The notes under the pieces are model-generated. The model was not told the DNA's origin and did no database searches. It saw nothing but the letters and a program-made list of their open reading frames with translations. Shown here piece after piece: positions 45,001 through 51,899 of a stretch of 64,000 nt of DNA. The translations under genes were made by a program, and so were the position numbers. Each line of letters starts with the position of its first letter. Position 1 is the stretch's first letter. The stretch is from Patiria pectinifera (lineage: Eukaryota > Echinodermata > Asteroidea > Valvatida > Asterinidae), in the NCBI GenBank assembly GCA_029964075.1, contig CM057142.1, forward strand, positions 35,652,392 through 35,716,391, given 5' to 3'.

Positions 45001-46688
45001 GGACCAGCCCCCCCTCCCCCCACGCTTTTTGATTTGACGGAGGCCAAGTGTCCGGAGAAACAAACCTGTCTACATTTCACAACGGATGTGCAAGTGCCCT
45101 TTAAAAAAAAATTACCCCCAATAAAAGTGACCAATGGTCAGTGTCAGGGTAAGTGTTGGGAGAAAAAAAAACATGTCTACATTTCGGCGCGGATGTGCAG
45201 TCCCCCCCCCCCCCAAACATCAAAAGCTGGACACGCTGCTGCCTAAGCTTCCAGCCATCACGTGGAAAATCAATGTATGCCATGTAGACGCGATGTCTGG
45301 TCAACCATACCATCACGTCTCAGCCAAAAGGCACGCACGTCAATCACGAGTCGCTCAGTGAACTGGGATCATTATCATGTTAATGGTCTTATACGGTGCA
45401 TCACAGCCAATCACAGGGAGGCCGCAAGCGTTAGGTTCGCTGCTCTCGTCCTACGTCCCCAGATCAGTGCTGCCCATGGTGGCATACTCCGGCATAACCA
45501 ATCAGATCCACGGTTACAGCGCTGAACGTAGCCTTAGGGTCATTTTAGATTTTCGTTCGGGAATTAAGAAACGTACCTATTTATACTAATCATTTTAAAG
45601 TAACGCAATAAGCAAACAGATTGTGTCTTTGTATAAAACACAATCACTCCATTTCTACTAAATAATGGAGCGCTAGAAACAATAGGGGAATGTCACGGGT
45701 GGAGTTTAGGTCGGATAATGCTGCTCGGTAACCGCCATTCGTGGGTGGCCATTCTTACCCACGAATGTCGCGTACCTCGGGCATTATCCTTTACCTAAGC
45801 CCTTCATACGGGGACAATGATTTTGATTACTATGCAACTGTCCTTCCAGTATTCCTGTACGGATCGGGAAACCTGAACTACATTTAGGCGCAAAAGCTTT
45901 GGACACGCCCCATAAACGCTGCCCGCGAATGGTTCTTCGCATCAAGTGTAAAGGGAGGCGGACCAACCTCATTGTTCTTGTGCTTTTAATGCGAAACTGT
46001 GCTTCTGTTTGATCAATTTCGATTCGAGATGGGTCTCGGCCAAAGGACTGAGGACGGAGGGAACGAACACCCTGATCGGTGCGCCTTGTTTAGGCTTGTC
46101 TGCCATGAAATATGGCTCAAGGAGTAGAGTACGACGGTAATTGAAAAGAGGAATCGTGCATTCAAATGGGGCGTTAAACTGCGAATGAACAGGTTAAGTG
46201 GGTTATAAATCGCGCAAAGGGGATGGACAACGCCCGAAAATTAGAAAGTTATTTCAATTCTAGGCGCACGGGTTGTGCATACAAAATTAATATGCAAGGC
46301 CAGTTAAGAGCACGATTGGTTTCGTGGTATGTGTACCGTTTTTAGTCCCTCAACTTCAAAAGACCTCAACACACCCTAATTCGAGAACTAATATCAACTG
46401 AACGAAAAGTATTAAGAGGATAACAGGACGAAGTCTTTCCCAAGAAAAAAACCGGTTAGAAACATGGTCAATGGCATCACTCAGAAGCCCTGTCTTGCGT
46501 TTAATTTGCCGCAGAGTACATGCTAATATCGATTGCATAAAAAGCCAATTTCTTCTCAAAATGCTCATGGAAAAAAGTATATTACTTTGGTCATACTCAC
46601 ATGCATCAGCCAACATGACCAATACCTCCATCATCACAATTACACCAAGGAATTGAAGCAACATCGTTTTGTTACACGGGTGTTTCAT
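20799..46688 (-). CDS. Gene A: SRCR/CCP/EGF single-pass membrane receptor (13-exon model)
   Basis: Assembled exons, 5' to 3' on the minus strand: 46688-46601, 36071-35757, 35278-34976, 32153-31839, 30187-29876, 28183-27872, 26146-25832, 25558-25256, 25150-24962, 24597-24490, 24119-23931, 22502-22391, 21036-20799. They total 3099 bp and encode 1032 residues: signal peptide, seven SRCR domains, CCP, EGF, CCP, transmembrane helix and cytoplasmic tail. Every ectodomain junction is phase 1 with AG/GT borders, which supports the chain. SRCR and CCP modules mediate protein or carbohydrate recognition in scavenger and immune receptors; the ligand here is unknown. The weakest link is the signal-peptide exon, 10.5 kb upstream across an intron with a Penelope-like insertion. 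Additional or alternative 5' exons may exist. Confidence 0.75.
21214..21506. mobile_element. TTAA MITE, copy 2
   Basis: TTAA at both ends brackets CCCTAAAAGGGCCGGG and CCGGCCCTTTTAGGG. The orientation is opposite to copy 1. Internal landmarks CAAGATCTCGGCCATCGA and TACATGCATAGAGCAACTC match the family. The copy is shorter than the 0.44-0.46 kb relatives because of internal deletion. It lies in the gene A intron between the tail and transmembrane exons. Confidence 0.82.
21990..22382. mobile_element. TTAA MITE, copy 3 (left end lost)
   Basis: The right end is intact (CCCGGCCCTGTTAGGG, then TTAA at 22379-22382). The left begins within the CCCCGGCCCCAAGATCTCGG region, so the terminal repeat is missing. 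The TTAA ends two bases from the donor hexamer (GTAAGG at 22390-22385) of the gene A transmembrane exon. Confidence 0.75.
22391..22502 (-). CDS. Gene A transmembrane exon
   Basis: Preceded on the minus strand by ATTATTTCTTTCAG and followed by CG|GTAAGG. It encodes about 36 residues: a short stalk, then the helix IIGGGAGGVIFIIMFFVALF ending in AIKR, a stop-transfer signal. It enters in phase 1 and leaves in phase 2, exactly as the gene B exon (61473-61557) does. The FFVAL core is shared by both genes. Both flanks are MITE sequence within 3 to 28 bases. Confidence 0.8.
22530..22993. mobile_element. TTAA MITE, copy 4
   Basis: Complete copy with TTAA flanks and ends CCCTAAAGGACTGGGC and CCCGGCCCCTTTGGG. 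The internal order matches copies 2 and 3. Its left TTAA is only 28 bases upstream (in gene orientation) of the transmembrane exon's acceptor, so the intron branch point must lie in or next to the transposon. Confidence 0.85.
22994..23930. other. Gene A intron; no further feature recognised
   Basis: AT-rich intronic DNA between the second CCP exon and the transmembrane exon. I found no additional domain or terminal-repeat element. Confidence 0.5.
23931..24119 (-). CDS. Gene A CCP/Sushi exon 2
   Basis: A 189 bp phase 1-1 exon (acceptor TATCGTCAG, donor CAAG|GTAAAC). It encodes one CCP module with four cysteines in HCELI, YACPDGY, YCRSD and VCNQ, plus the conserved tryptophan in STWSS. The YPPGDSVKYACPDGYHLSGSA stretch closely parallels exon 24962-25150, indicating internal duplication. 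CCP modules fold as small beta sandwiches used for protein binding. Confidence 0.85.
24490..24597 (-). CDS. Gene A EGF-like exon
   Basis: A 108 bp phase 1-1 exon bounded by ATAG| and AATG|GTAAAA. It encodes one EGF-like domain of about 36 residues with six cysteines in the order SCAAGPC, GGTC, YTCLC and MTC, and the typical GYDG turn. It has a leading aspartate but lacks a clear calcium-binding consensus. It sits between the two CCP modules. Confidence 0.88.
24962..25150 (-). CDS. Gene A CCP/Sushi exon 1
   Basis: A 189 bp phase 1-1 exon (acceptor TTTATAAAG, donor TTACAG|GTCTTC). Its four cysteines lie in DGCML, YACPDGY, FCQSD and ECITG, and LTWSGQPAEC is the classical CCP ending. It is very similar to gene B's CCP exons, which end in the same TWSGQPAEC form. 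Confidence 0.87.
25256..25558 (-). CDS. Gene A SRCR domain 7 exon
   Basis: A 303 bp phase 1-1 exon encoding a complete SRCR domain. It contains LVGG, GRVEVYGNGAWGTVCDD, VVCRQLGY, LNCVGSEQTVLDCEH and CGHGEDAGVRC. Six cysteines fit the group A pattern, although the domain is encoded by one exon. It is the same length class as domain 2 (34976-35278) and shares its QGDGQEILL/RGDGLDILL form, so domains 2 and 7 are sister modules. Confidence 0.92.
25832..26146 (-). CDS. Gene A SRCR domain 6 exon
   Basis: A 315 bp phase 1-1 exon (acceptor TTTCTTCAG, donor CTCGAG|GTAAT). It reads LRLVGNQSVAEGRLEIF, GEWGTVCDDSW, VACLELGFPG and CGHSEDAGVICQPRG. Its 3' end resembles domain 1 (ICNPQG), whereas the otherwise near-identical domains 4 and 5 end in VVCSMG. 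It is therefore the probable parent of their 5' parts. Confidence 0.92.
26411..26914. mobile_element. Palindromic TA-flanked MITE in SRCR unit 1
   Basis: TA dinucleotides flank ends CAGGGTGGATCA and TGATCAACCCTG. The arms are complementary over about 220 bp each, for example CCGAGATATTATTGC with GCAATAATATCTCGG and AAAATGACACCCTG with CAGGGTGTCATTTT. Tc1/mariner-type ends are inferred. No coding capacity. Confidence 0.82.
27872..28183 (-). CDS. Gene A SRCR domain 5 exon (hybrid)
   Basis: A 312 bp phase 1-1 exon. Its first roughly 290 bp follow domain 6 (GGHSVAEGRLEIF, VACLELGFPGAAEAT, CPHNGIGVNNC). The last codons and the donor (VVCSMG, GCATGG|GTACG) are those of domain 3. It is a complete group A-like SRCR domain with six cysteines and looks functional. 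Confidence 0.92.
28458..28982. mobile_element. Palindromic TA-flanked MITE in SRCR unit 2
   Basis: The copy of the 26411-26914 element carried by the second tandem unit. The left end is CAGGGTGGATCA; the right end is decayed (GATCAACCTTTTATA). Confidence 0.78.
29876..30187 (-). CDS. Gene A SRCR domain 4 exon (hybrid)
   Basis: A 312 bp phase 1-1 exon nearly identical to domain 5, differing at a few codons (for example GLEDAD against GLEEAD, and IHLDD against ILLDD). The cysteines are all present and the ends match domain 3 as in domain 5. It arose as a second copy of the hybrid unit. Confidence 0.92.
30460..30977. mobile_element. Palindromic TA-flanked MITE in SRCR unit 3
   Basis: Third unit's copy of the palindromic MITE. 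The left end is CAGGGTGGATCA; the right end is GATCAACCCTTTATA. Confidence 0.78.
31839..32153 (-). CDS. Gene A SRCR domain 3 exon
   Basis: A 315 bp phase 1-1 exon (acceptor CCACCCTAG, donor GCATGG|GTACG). It reads LRLVGGSTSNEGRLEV, GGWGTVCDDLW, VACRELGFPDA, CTGLENNLLSC and CSHSEDAGVVCSMG. Upstream of the SEDAG codons it differs clearly from domains 4-6; downstream it is identical to domains 4 and 5. This identifies it as the 3' parent of the hybrids. Confidence 0.92.
32154..33160. other. Gene A intron; one open frame of uncertain status
   Basis: A minus-strand frame at 32293-32507 with several cysteines (NSCTES, VYCRCTG) ends at CAATGCAG|GTACCT, a good donor site. I could not recognise a domain or a matching acceptor, and including it is not required by the phase chain. 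The remainder is AT-rich without features. Confidence 0.25.
33161..33560. other. Uncharacterised intronic sequence with short repeats
   Basis: An AGTTCATACTTC motif followed by GCGAATGC-like words appears at about 33430, and AGTTCATACTC..TGCGAATC at about 33548. This suggests a short dispersed element with repeated ends. Open frames here show no recognisable domain. Confidence 0.3.
33772..34152 (+). other. Unrecognised 126-codon open frame on the opposite strand of a gene A intron
   Basis: The frame follows a TTGTTCTGACAG acceptor-like site and encodes an aromatic-rich sequence with words such as TTWACHNIARAMF and LDFWTEQFWLYFF. It begins with a TTG, not ATG, and has no recognised domain or paralogue in the window. 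It ends just before a TTAA MITE. It could be an old transposon exon or chance. Confidence 0.25.
34167..34645. mobile_element. TTAA MITE, copy 5
   Basis: Left end CCCTAAAAGTGCCGGG (flank mutated to TTTA); right end CCCGGCCCTGTTAGAG followed by TTAA. Internal landmarks (AAGATCTCG, ACATACCCAAGAAATTTCAT) match the family. It lies in the intron between SRCR domains 2 and 3 and contains long G runs. Confidence 0.8.
34976..35278 (-). CDS. Gene A SRCR domain 2 exon
   Basis: A 303 bp phase 1-1 exon (acceptor TTGATGCAG, donor TGTT|GTAAGT). It has VRLVGGTNSMEGRVEVF, GAWGTVCDDSW, VICRGLGYVGA, VVCAGNEETVFQCEH and CSHSEDAGVRC: all six expected cysteines. Sister module of SRCR domain 7. Confidence 0.92.
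35279..35756. other. Gene A intron; nothing further seen
   Basis: Intron between SRCR domains 1 and 2. No repeats with definable ends and no additional exon. Confidence 0.5.
35757..36071 (-). CDS. Gene A SRCR domain 1 exon
   Basis: A 315 bp phase 1-1 exon (acceptor TTTCTGTCCTAG, donor CTCAAG|GTAAT). It encodes LRLVGGRTRSQGRLEIF, SAWGTVCDDLW, VACRQLGFPGA, CAGYESDLVSC and CGHSEDAGVICNPQG. It is the most 5' SRCR exon found; upstream sequence to 46.6 kb contains no further SRCR, CCP or EGF signature. Confidence 0.92.
36072..37438. other. First intron of gene A, 3' part, with a dispersed repeat
   Basis: No exon recognised. Around 36720-37041 is a repeat with long G and C runs ending AAAATCCTGGCGACGCCCATG. 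The same terminal word in reverse orientation starts repeats at 49316, 49553 and 53994. Confidence 0.45.
37439..37451 (+). repeat. Left copy of 13 bp direct repeat flanking the PLE pair
   Basis: GATCTTTAATCAT is repeated exactly at 41205-41217 on the other side of the Penelope-like inverted pair, as expected for a target-site duplication. About 70 bp of non-element sequence lies between this copy and the element end. Confidence 0.6.
37523..39483 (-). mobile_element. Penelope-like retroelement, left copy (5' truncated)
   Basis: The element reads right to left. Its 3' untranslated region (about 37523-37921) matches the right-hand copy. The coding part continues open to about 39470, where a GAT trinucleotide run marks the junction. 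This copy keeps about 280 bp more 5' sequence than its partner, including the FDVSSLYTNIPHEEG motif typical of Penelope reverse transcriptases. It lies in antisense-neutral intronic DNA of gene A, on the same strand as the gene. Confidence 0.9.
37922..39471 (-). CDS. Penelope-type reverse transcriptase with GIY-YIG endonuclease (partial)
   Basis: The frame is open from the truncation point and has no ATG at its start. In order it contains the FDVSSLYTNIP motif, HGTAMGTRMAPS, the catalytic YIDDVFF box, a thumb region (HFLDVTV), a cysteine pair CVVC and VIYLISCRVCGVQYVGET with LKKRF..HR, the GIY-YIG nuclease core. It ends at a normal stop. Penelope-like elements use this RT plus nuclease pair for target-primed reverse transcription. 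Fingers and N-terminal parts are missing, so this copy is not autonomous. Confidence 0.9.
39484..41204 (+). mobile_element. Penelope-like retroelement, right copy (5' truncated, inverted)
   Basis: Head-to-head partner of the left copy. Homology begins at about 39484 (GTGATGTTGGCACC) and runs to the shared 3' end near 41196 (CTTGCTAAGTTCGCAACGTC, CAGGCCACATT). The few differences include a 6 bp ACATGT-type insertion near codon 410 and an extra C-run plus ATC repeat in the 3' untranslated part (about 40877-40905). High similarity of the arms implies recent origin or arm-to-arm conversion. Confidence 0.9.
39506..40771 (+). CDS. Penelope-type RT/GIY-YIG frame, right copy (partial)
   Basis: 421 codons are open, starting at an internal ATG of the ancestral frame (MRLILTRNNFSFLGEHYLQ). 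It contains YIDDVFF, HFLDVTV, CVVC and the GIY-YIG core, but lacks the FDVSSLYTNIP segment that the left copy retains. Relative to the left copy it differs by a handful of residues, such as CSSRC for SSSRC and VIESLG for GIESLG, plus two extra residues near the C-terminus. Non-autonomous. Confidence 0.9.
   Translation: MRLILTRNNFSFLGEHYLQVHGTAMGTRMAPSMACLFMGDLEERMLASAPCRPWIWWRYIDDVFFIWTSDEDSLLTFTNHINSFHRTIKFTSEFSAHQTHFLDVTVRKQGNSLTTDLYSKPTDTHQYLHSSSCHPRHCKTGIAFSQALRLRRICSNDSDFSRHTQILRTNLVDRGHSSRQVHRAIARAKAIPRNLALTGKAPDAMAKPMIPLVTTFHPNLPPLRKITNANHHILHTSDRLARAIPNGPTLAYRRPRNLRDLIVRAEVPSLDASPPTQHGTFKCSSRCVVCQIHIKESDSFSGHSSVTTHRTIGNITCNTSNVIYLISCRVCGVQYVGETKNTLKKRFYAHRSTVNTKKLDTPVGHHFNLPNHSISDMILQVIESLGHRKDSVRLSREKVWMNRLRTTCIQPHGLNIQLGND
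41205..41217 (+). repeat. Right copy of 13 bp direct repeat flanking the PLE pair
   Basis: Exact GATCTTTAATCAT directly adjoining the end of the right element; partner at 37439-37451. Confidence 0.6.
41218..41805. other. Gene A first intron; no feature recognised
   Basis: Unique-looking sequence between the PLE pair and the next inverted-repeat element. No exon found. Confidence 0.45.
41806..43249. mobile_element. 1.44 kb DNA element with 330 bp terminal inverted repeats
   Basis: The left arm (about 41806-42143) and right arm (about 42922-43249) are reverse complements. Outer ends are AGCGTTCTTTCGTTTTGGAC and GTCCAAAACGAAAGAACGCT. Inner landmarks include CGGGAGTTTCAAaAGGGGTA and CCATTGTTGTTGC. 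The 0.8 kb core has no transposase and includes an ACATGTACATGTACAT run (42492). No target duplication was identified, so the superfamily stays open. Confidence 0.85.
43250..44145. other. Gene A first intron; no feature recognised
   Basis: AT-rich sequence without a convincing exon, RNA gene or bounded repeat. Confidence 0.45.
44146..44222. repeat. Short inverted dispersed repeat (GGTGGATCCAGCATTTTT type)
   Basis: CAGGGGTGGATCCAGCATTT and CTGGATCTGCACCTG are inverted around a G-run/C-run core. A related end (TTCCTGGATCCGCACCTGC) occurs at 48177-48196, suggesting a dispersed small element. Confidence 0.5.
44610..45250. repeat. Low-complexity CCA/CCT tract and dispersed repeat copies
   Basis: Around 44705-44795 are CCACCA and CCTCCTCC simple repeats with several AAGTGCCCTTTTT words. 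At 45039-45095 and again at 45140-45240 are copies of the 18931-19065 repeat (GAGGCCAAGTGTCCGG, CTGTCTACATTTC, CGGATGTGC). No gene is supported. Confidence 0.55.
45709..45795. repeat. 87 bp near-palindrome
   Basis: The arms GGATAATGC.....CGGTAACC.CCATTCGTGGGT and ACCCACGAATG...GGTACC-like...GCATTATCC fold into a stem of about 38 bp around a 10-base loop. It is isolated and could be a tiny MITE or a transcript hairpin. Confidence 0.5.
46601..46688 (-). CDS. Gene A first coding exon: signal peptide (predicted)
   Basis: From an ATG at 46688 the frame gives MKHPCNKTMLLQFLGVIVMM followed by EVLVMLADA, a classic signal peptide with a basic start, a hydrophobic core and an ADA cleavage site. The exon ends at GCAT|GTGAGT in phase 1, so joining to the SRCR 1 exon completes a serine codon and keeps the frame. 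Other in-frame ATGs lie upstream, so the exact start is uncertain. It is placed in gene A by phase, strand and position; cDNA evidence is lacking. Confidence 0.5.
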
Positions 46689-48060
46689 GGTAATCATCTT
46701 GTACACATCTGGCAAAAAAATGACAATATACGTGAACCAAACAATGAACTGTCGTGCTCTTAAACACATTATATTTAAATTAAACTTGATTAAAAGAATT
46801 CCTTTCAAACAAAATGTATATTTTTAGCGGGAAACTATGAATCTAAACAATGCTCTAAAATGTTTTAGAACAGAAAAAAAACAGATGGAGCTCGTTCCCT
46901 TTAATAAAAAGGATGCAGGGGAAAAAAGTACATGTAATTGACTGTAAAAATTTCACGTAATTCGCGCACTCGTTAGACACGCTTTTTTTCACAAATACCA
47001 CACGATCCACCACACATCATTTACCGATAATCATTGATGAAGTACAATGAAAGAAAACAAAGGAAAACATACAAAACTCGCCATTCTAATGTCAAAAAAA
47101 GAGTTGATAATCAAAACACAACAATGGACAGTAAAAATAATGTTTCAGTCTTGACTCAACTTATTTGAATCTGACTCCTGTGTGTAATATCTAGTGCTCA
47201 CTCAGCATTTAGCATTCTGAGCCGTAAAATGAGATATTTTTTTAAGTTAGACCTGATAGCAAGGAACAAATTAGCTTAAGCATTTGTTTATCCTTATAAT
47301 ACCCTGATTTTTACGTGTTTCATCGGAGAGTCAACATTACAAACGAGAAACGTATTTATCCTGGTCACTTTCTTTTTCTGCACACTGCATTTACTTATGC
47401 ATATCCGGGAAATACGAAACAATAACTGTCTGATTCCGCCTATACAACGTTTGTCTATTGTGAAGCTGTACAGGATTGTATGTTGCGCATAAGCAAATCC
47501 GATCTGCTAGTAGACTTGTTTACTGGTCCTATCAGGATGGGAACCAGTCTAGTCTGTGGGAAATGAATTATTGTCGTGCTTATATAATTAGTTCATACAT
47601 TGTTTAGTAATTAATCCATAACCAAACGTTGGCCGAATTTGTTCTTCTTCTTTTGATGCTTTATTGGAAAGTGAATAAATGCCGTTTTGCTATAAGGACG
47701 AATAACAGCAATTTTGGGAGGAACTCGTATAATACATAAATAATAGTTCTTCAAAACAAATTTCGGGGCCTATAACAAAACCACTTTCCTGGTATGAGTT
47801 TGTCAGGCACGGATCGGGGAGGTGGGGTCCCAAAAAAACCCAGCTGTGTCAAAATGTGTTTTTTCCATAGAAATTCCTAAAAACCAATGCTTATAAAACT
47901 GCCCCCCCCCCGGCCCCCGCGCTCTAACACCCCAAACCAATTATACTGGCATAAATATACGCCTGTGCACAAAATACGGACAGAGTCTGCTGGGTTACGG
48001 GGTATTTGCACACTATCATAACTATATACAGTGTTAACAATCGTCGGATCTGAAAGAGCC
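46689..48060. other. Upstream of gene A; nothing recognised
   Basis: Would contain the gene A promoter if the signal exon is correct. No TATA-like or repeated element stands out, and no other gene is seen. Confidence 0.4.
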
Positions 48061-48200
48061 CCCATTAAAAGTATAGTACGAGCCCCCCCCCCCCCTCATG
48101 ACCCAAGTGTCCGAACACAAAAAAAACTGTCTACATTTCAGCATTGCTTTGCTGATGACCCCCCCCCCCTTGCAAAAATTCCTGGATCCGCACCTGCTTT
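48061..48200. repeat. C-run dispersed repeat fragment
   Basis: Contains CCCAAGTGTCCGAACACAAA and CTGTCTACATTTCAGCATTG, weakly matching the 18931-19065 and 45039-45240 repeats, and ends with the TCCTGGATCCGCACCTGC word also seen near 44210. Confidence 0.5.
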
Positions 48201-49310
48201 TTCCATTAAGAATTATATTGATGGGCAAGTCAGTGAGGTCACAGTTCCTGAAAAATTGGGCTCATAAAGTGGGTGATGTAGGGTATAGAAAAAACAAACC
48301 ATTGTCATTCCACCTTAGAATGAAACATAAATGACCAGAAACTTCGATTGGTGAACATTTTGTATTACGTATTAATTTGTGGACACTTTGTTACGTTTCC
48401 CTTGAATTGTGAACAGACATACGTTTTGTCGAGCTGTCTTTAACCAGCCGTAGATTCATGCACAGATCAGACAAACCGCGAAATTCTTACCTCTTGGTGT
48501 TTGCAGTCAGTCCAATCTTTTTACTGCGCAGCTTTGTTCAATGATTTGGTTACGGATTGCTCATGACTCGGAAATATATCCCTTCTGATAGAATGTACTA
48601 AGCGTTTGCGAGTAAAAAATATTTTTTTTTTTTAAACTGAAGCTTCCTTGTCCTTATCTTGTCGACATTGTCACTGCGCATGGGTAAAAAAATGATAATT
48701 TGTGCAGATGGTGCTGGAGATAAAGAAAGTGAAACATGCCTTTCCGGCACTGCATTGTAAAAAAATAAACAAGTTTGCTTTTCTTGAAGAAGGAAATTCC
48801 TGGTGTTTAATTTTTGTGTGTGTTTAAAGTATAGTGGGGGTTTCCATTATATATGTACTTGTAAAGCATGAATTCCACATGCACTTCTACACGAGTTGAA
48901 TTATACATGAATTGGACACTCTTTTCTATGTAATATTGTTCTTAGTAAGACTTACAAATGGATCAGTCAATGGCCCTCTTGCCCCCTCCTGCCCCGCCCC
49001 CTGCCGCGCATCCTCCCCCCGGCAAATGACCTGGCAAGTAAAGTGGTAAACATTCATGATTTTCATTTTTTTGGTCGAAACAAGCAAACACTTAGAGGAA
49101 ATGACATGTCGCAAAAACAATTTATCTCCGGCATTCTAAGTTGTTTTTTGTTGTTGTTATGATAACAATAGATAAATTCAGAGACTGTTTCTGGTCATTA
49201 TAACATCATGGATAATTAAATAATAGGAGTCAAGAAAAGATTTATAACTGTAGGCAGTAGAGTGTATCCTTCTATTTGACGGGGTGTTTAACTTGTAAAG
49301 TAATAATAAT
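48201..49310. other. Intergenic; no feature recognised
   Basis: AT-rich with one C-rich patch (48979-49020). No convincing coding or RNA feature. Confidence 0.45.
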
Positions 49311-49315
49311 ACACA

Positions 49316-49650
49316 TGGGCGTCGCCAGGTTTTTTCCCACCGATATCTCTGTACTTTACCCAAATATTCTCGATTTATTATTTTTCGAGGGTGGGCAGAG
49401 ACATTCCCCCCCCCTTCCCCATTAAATTAGCAGCAATGATACTTCGCGCCTTTGTTACTTTTTGTTTCTCTTATTTTGTATTTATTTATTTTTTGGGAGG
49501 AGGGGAAGCATCGCCTTGCCCCCCCCCCTCCGCGACACCCATGTTTTATTTTCATGAGCGCCGCCAGGATTTTTCTAGAGGGGGCAAATCACATTTATTT
49601 TCGATTTATCATTTTTCGAGGGTGGGCAGGAAATTTGCCTCCCTACCTCA
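49316..49650. repeat. Two adjacent copies of a CATGGGCGTCGCCAGG-ended repeat
   Basis: The first copy starts CATGGGCGTCGCCAGGTTTT and ends GCGACACCCATG (about 49544), so its ends are inverted. A second starts CATGAGCGCCGCCAGGATTT at 49553. Both share TTTATTATTTTTCGAGGGTG or its close variant and C-runs. Relatives lie at 36720-37041 and 53994-54210. Confidence 0.65.
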
Positions 49651-49737
49651 TTAAATCAACAGCAATTTGACTTCGCGCCTTTTAAAAATATTTTTGTTTT
49701 TGGCTTTTTCAGTTTTCAGATAAAAACCCTTGTGGCA

Positions 49738-49858
49738 CAGGAGAGAAGCAACGCACACCTTTAATCATGGTCCTTGCCGGAAACGAACCAGGGCTACAGT
49801 GGTGAGGCGATCGCTTTACGCACTACCACCCATGCCACCAAAAGGACAAATCTGCGCT
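49738..49858 (-). repeat. tRNA-derived SINE
   Basis: On the minus strand, TGGCATGGGTGGTAGTGCG resembles a pol III A box and CCTGGTTCGTTTCCGG a B box about 40 bases on, followed by a non-tRNA tail (GTGTGCGTTGCTTCTCTCCT, then CACAAGGGTTTTT). This is the layout of a tRNA-derived SINE. The tail's 3' end was not determined. Confidence 0.65.
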
Positions 49859-50460
49859 CATTTTGTCAACTCCAAGGCCCGATAAGGGGACAAAATGGCC
49901 CCCTATTGGCCACGTGTTCTATTGTCTCGCACACAGATATTTAATGACCGATGACGGTGATTAACGCCCCACTCTCGGCCCGCAAGCTGATCACCACTGA
50001 GACCAATTCACACAAACACACAAAACGCAAACGTTGCATTCTGGGAAGCATTCTACAATGACCACTGTACGGACATTCTGTGCGGTGGCGTACATCCCTT
50101 GGGCTAGACACCGTTTGGCAATAGGTGGCGCTGTTCATAATAATGCACTGATCACACCAGCAAGTAAATGAAGTGAACGACACGTGTGGTACTGTTTTGC
50201 GAGAGCTTTCCCTAAATAAGTTCATTATGACTTTATATTGTTTTTTTTTTTTTTTTTTATTTTGTATTTATTTCAATGGCTACAAAGATGTGTTCATTGT
50301 TCACCACAAATATATGGAGGGGGGGGGGGCGCAGTCAAATGGCTCACCTCAAAACACCATGTATATCCCACTTCCCCCCCCCTCCCCCCTTCCCGAACGG
50401 TACTGGTTAATACAGTCCATCAAAATGGAGCTTTAAAAAGGCAGTTTAGCCCGGTAAACA
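49859..50460. other. Intergenic; no feature recognised
   Basis: Contains T, G and C homopolymer runs (50240-50390) but no gene or bounded element. Confidence 0.4.
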
Positions 50461-50469
50461 AGTCATTAA

Positions 50470-51640
50470 CAAAATCTACCCAATGACAGATCCCCCCCCC
50501 CCCAAAAAAGTGGAGGGTACCTTGTTAAGGGTATACAAGACTGGAGTCCTCTTTCGCTCGTAACCCCCGCCCTGCAAACAGGATGCTGGGAAGGGCTGAC
50601 GAATTAACGCTCTGATTGGATAGATCTGCAAGTCATCGCGACCACGTCGACCCTGCAAGGTTTGAAACGGCCGTTAAAGGGGCACTATAGGTCCTGAAAT
50701 CCCCGAAAATGTTATGTTTTGGATTGTTTACTTAGCCTATTTCAAACATCTGGTTGAAAGGAAATCAACCTAATGTCTTACCGTTCCCGAGAAAAGACGA
50801 AAACACCCGCTTGTTTACATCAGACATGACGGAGTACGAATACGTTTTTCGTGTCGTTCTCATACGCTATACACGTTGTGTGTCTCGGGAACAGCGCGCG
50901 GTGACCAATCACCAATGCAAAAAATTGTGTTTTTTTCAACGTCCGCAAAAGGCGAACACTTTACGCGTACGAATGAAATCGCATCCAAACAGCTCGAATT
51001 GATGGGGTCGCAAAAGTGGACCCCGAAATTCGTTCTCACACGCATAATACAGGAATAACACAAAAACGCCCAGTTTTGAAAGGATAGTTGTGTGGATGTT
51101 TATATCCTACTTTTAAAAGTTATTTCCGATTATCATCATCTCGTTCAAAGCGCGTTTTGTAGCCCAATTGGGCTGTTCCAGGACCTAGTGTCCTCACTGA
51201 GTCACTCTTTTATTCCCTTTCATAAACGCGGCGCCCTTTTTTGGTTGAAAAGAATAATAATGTAGGAAAATACATGTAAAAAATTATCTGTTTTGTAAAT
51301 GTTCAACTCCAGTCATTTGTTTAGGCTCCGTTTCGAATTCACGAAAGGTCGACGAAATGCATATGATTCGACGCTCAAAGAAATCACATCCGGTATGGTG
51401 TGTATGCATTTCTATGGCAAACTATTCGGATAGTATTTGCGCGCATTGGCTAACCGCGGTCTACGGCTGCAGCCAGATGCTTTATACAACATGATAAATT
51501 ACCCAGAATGCCCTCCCCACTTCCTTCACAAGATTCTGTGAAGCTCATCTGCCCTTCCCAACGCCCTGTTTGCAGGGCGGGAGGGGGGTACGAGCGAAGA
51601 GTCCTGTATGGTGGGCCCACAATATGTTCAACTCCTCAAA
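50470..51640. mobile_element. Nested inverted-repeat elements
   Basis: The outer arms pair GAGTCCTCTTTCGCTCGTA...CCCTGCAAACAGG...GGGAAGGGC (about 50537-50600) with their inverse at about 51551-51610. Inside lies a second element whose ends GGGGCACTATAGGTCCTG (50679) and CCAGGACCTAGTGTCCTC (51178) are inverted. Part of its interior (AACCTAATGTCTTACCGTTC, GAGAAAAGAC) recurs at 56690-56725. No transposase. Confidence 0.6.
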
Positions 51641-51899
51641 AGTGTTGCGCGCCCTCACGTTCGGCCGAACACTTTCTGTTCCACACAATAAGTGCCGCAC
51701 CCATTCATATGATTCCCGAACCGTTATAAGTGCAAGACTGCCATTTGTAACTTTGTGAAGTTTGTTCCGGCTGTGCAGCCGGCCCCTGACAAGCACGGTC
51801 ATGTAAGCGTTAGTGTCAATGAGGGCGCTGTAACAGCTGAAACAGCTATAAAGATGAAACAGCTAAATTACTACCTAATTCCAGCTGCGGCGTAGCTAC

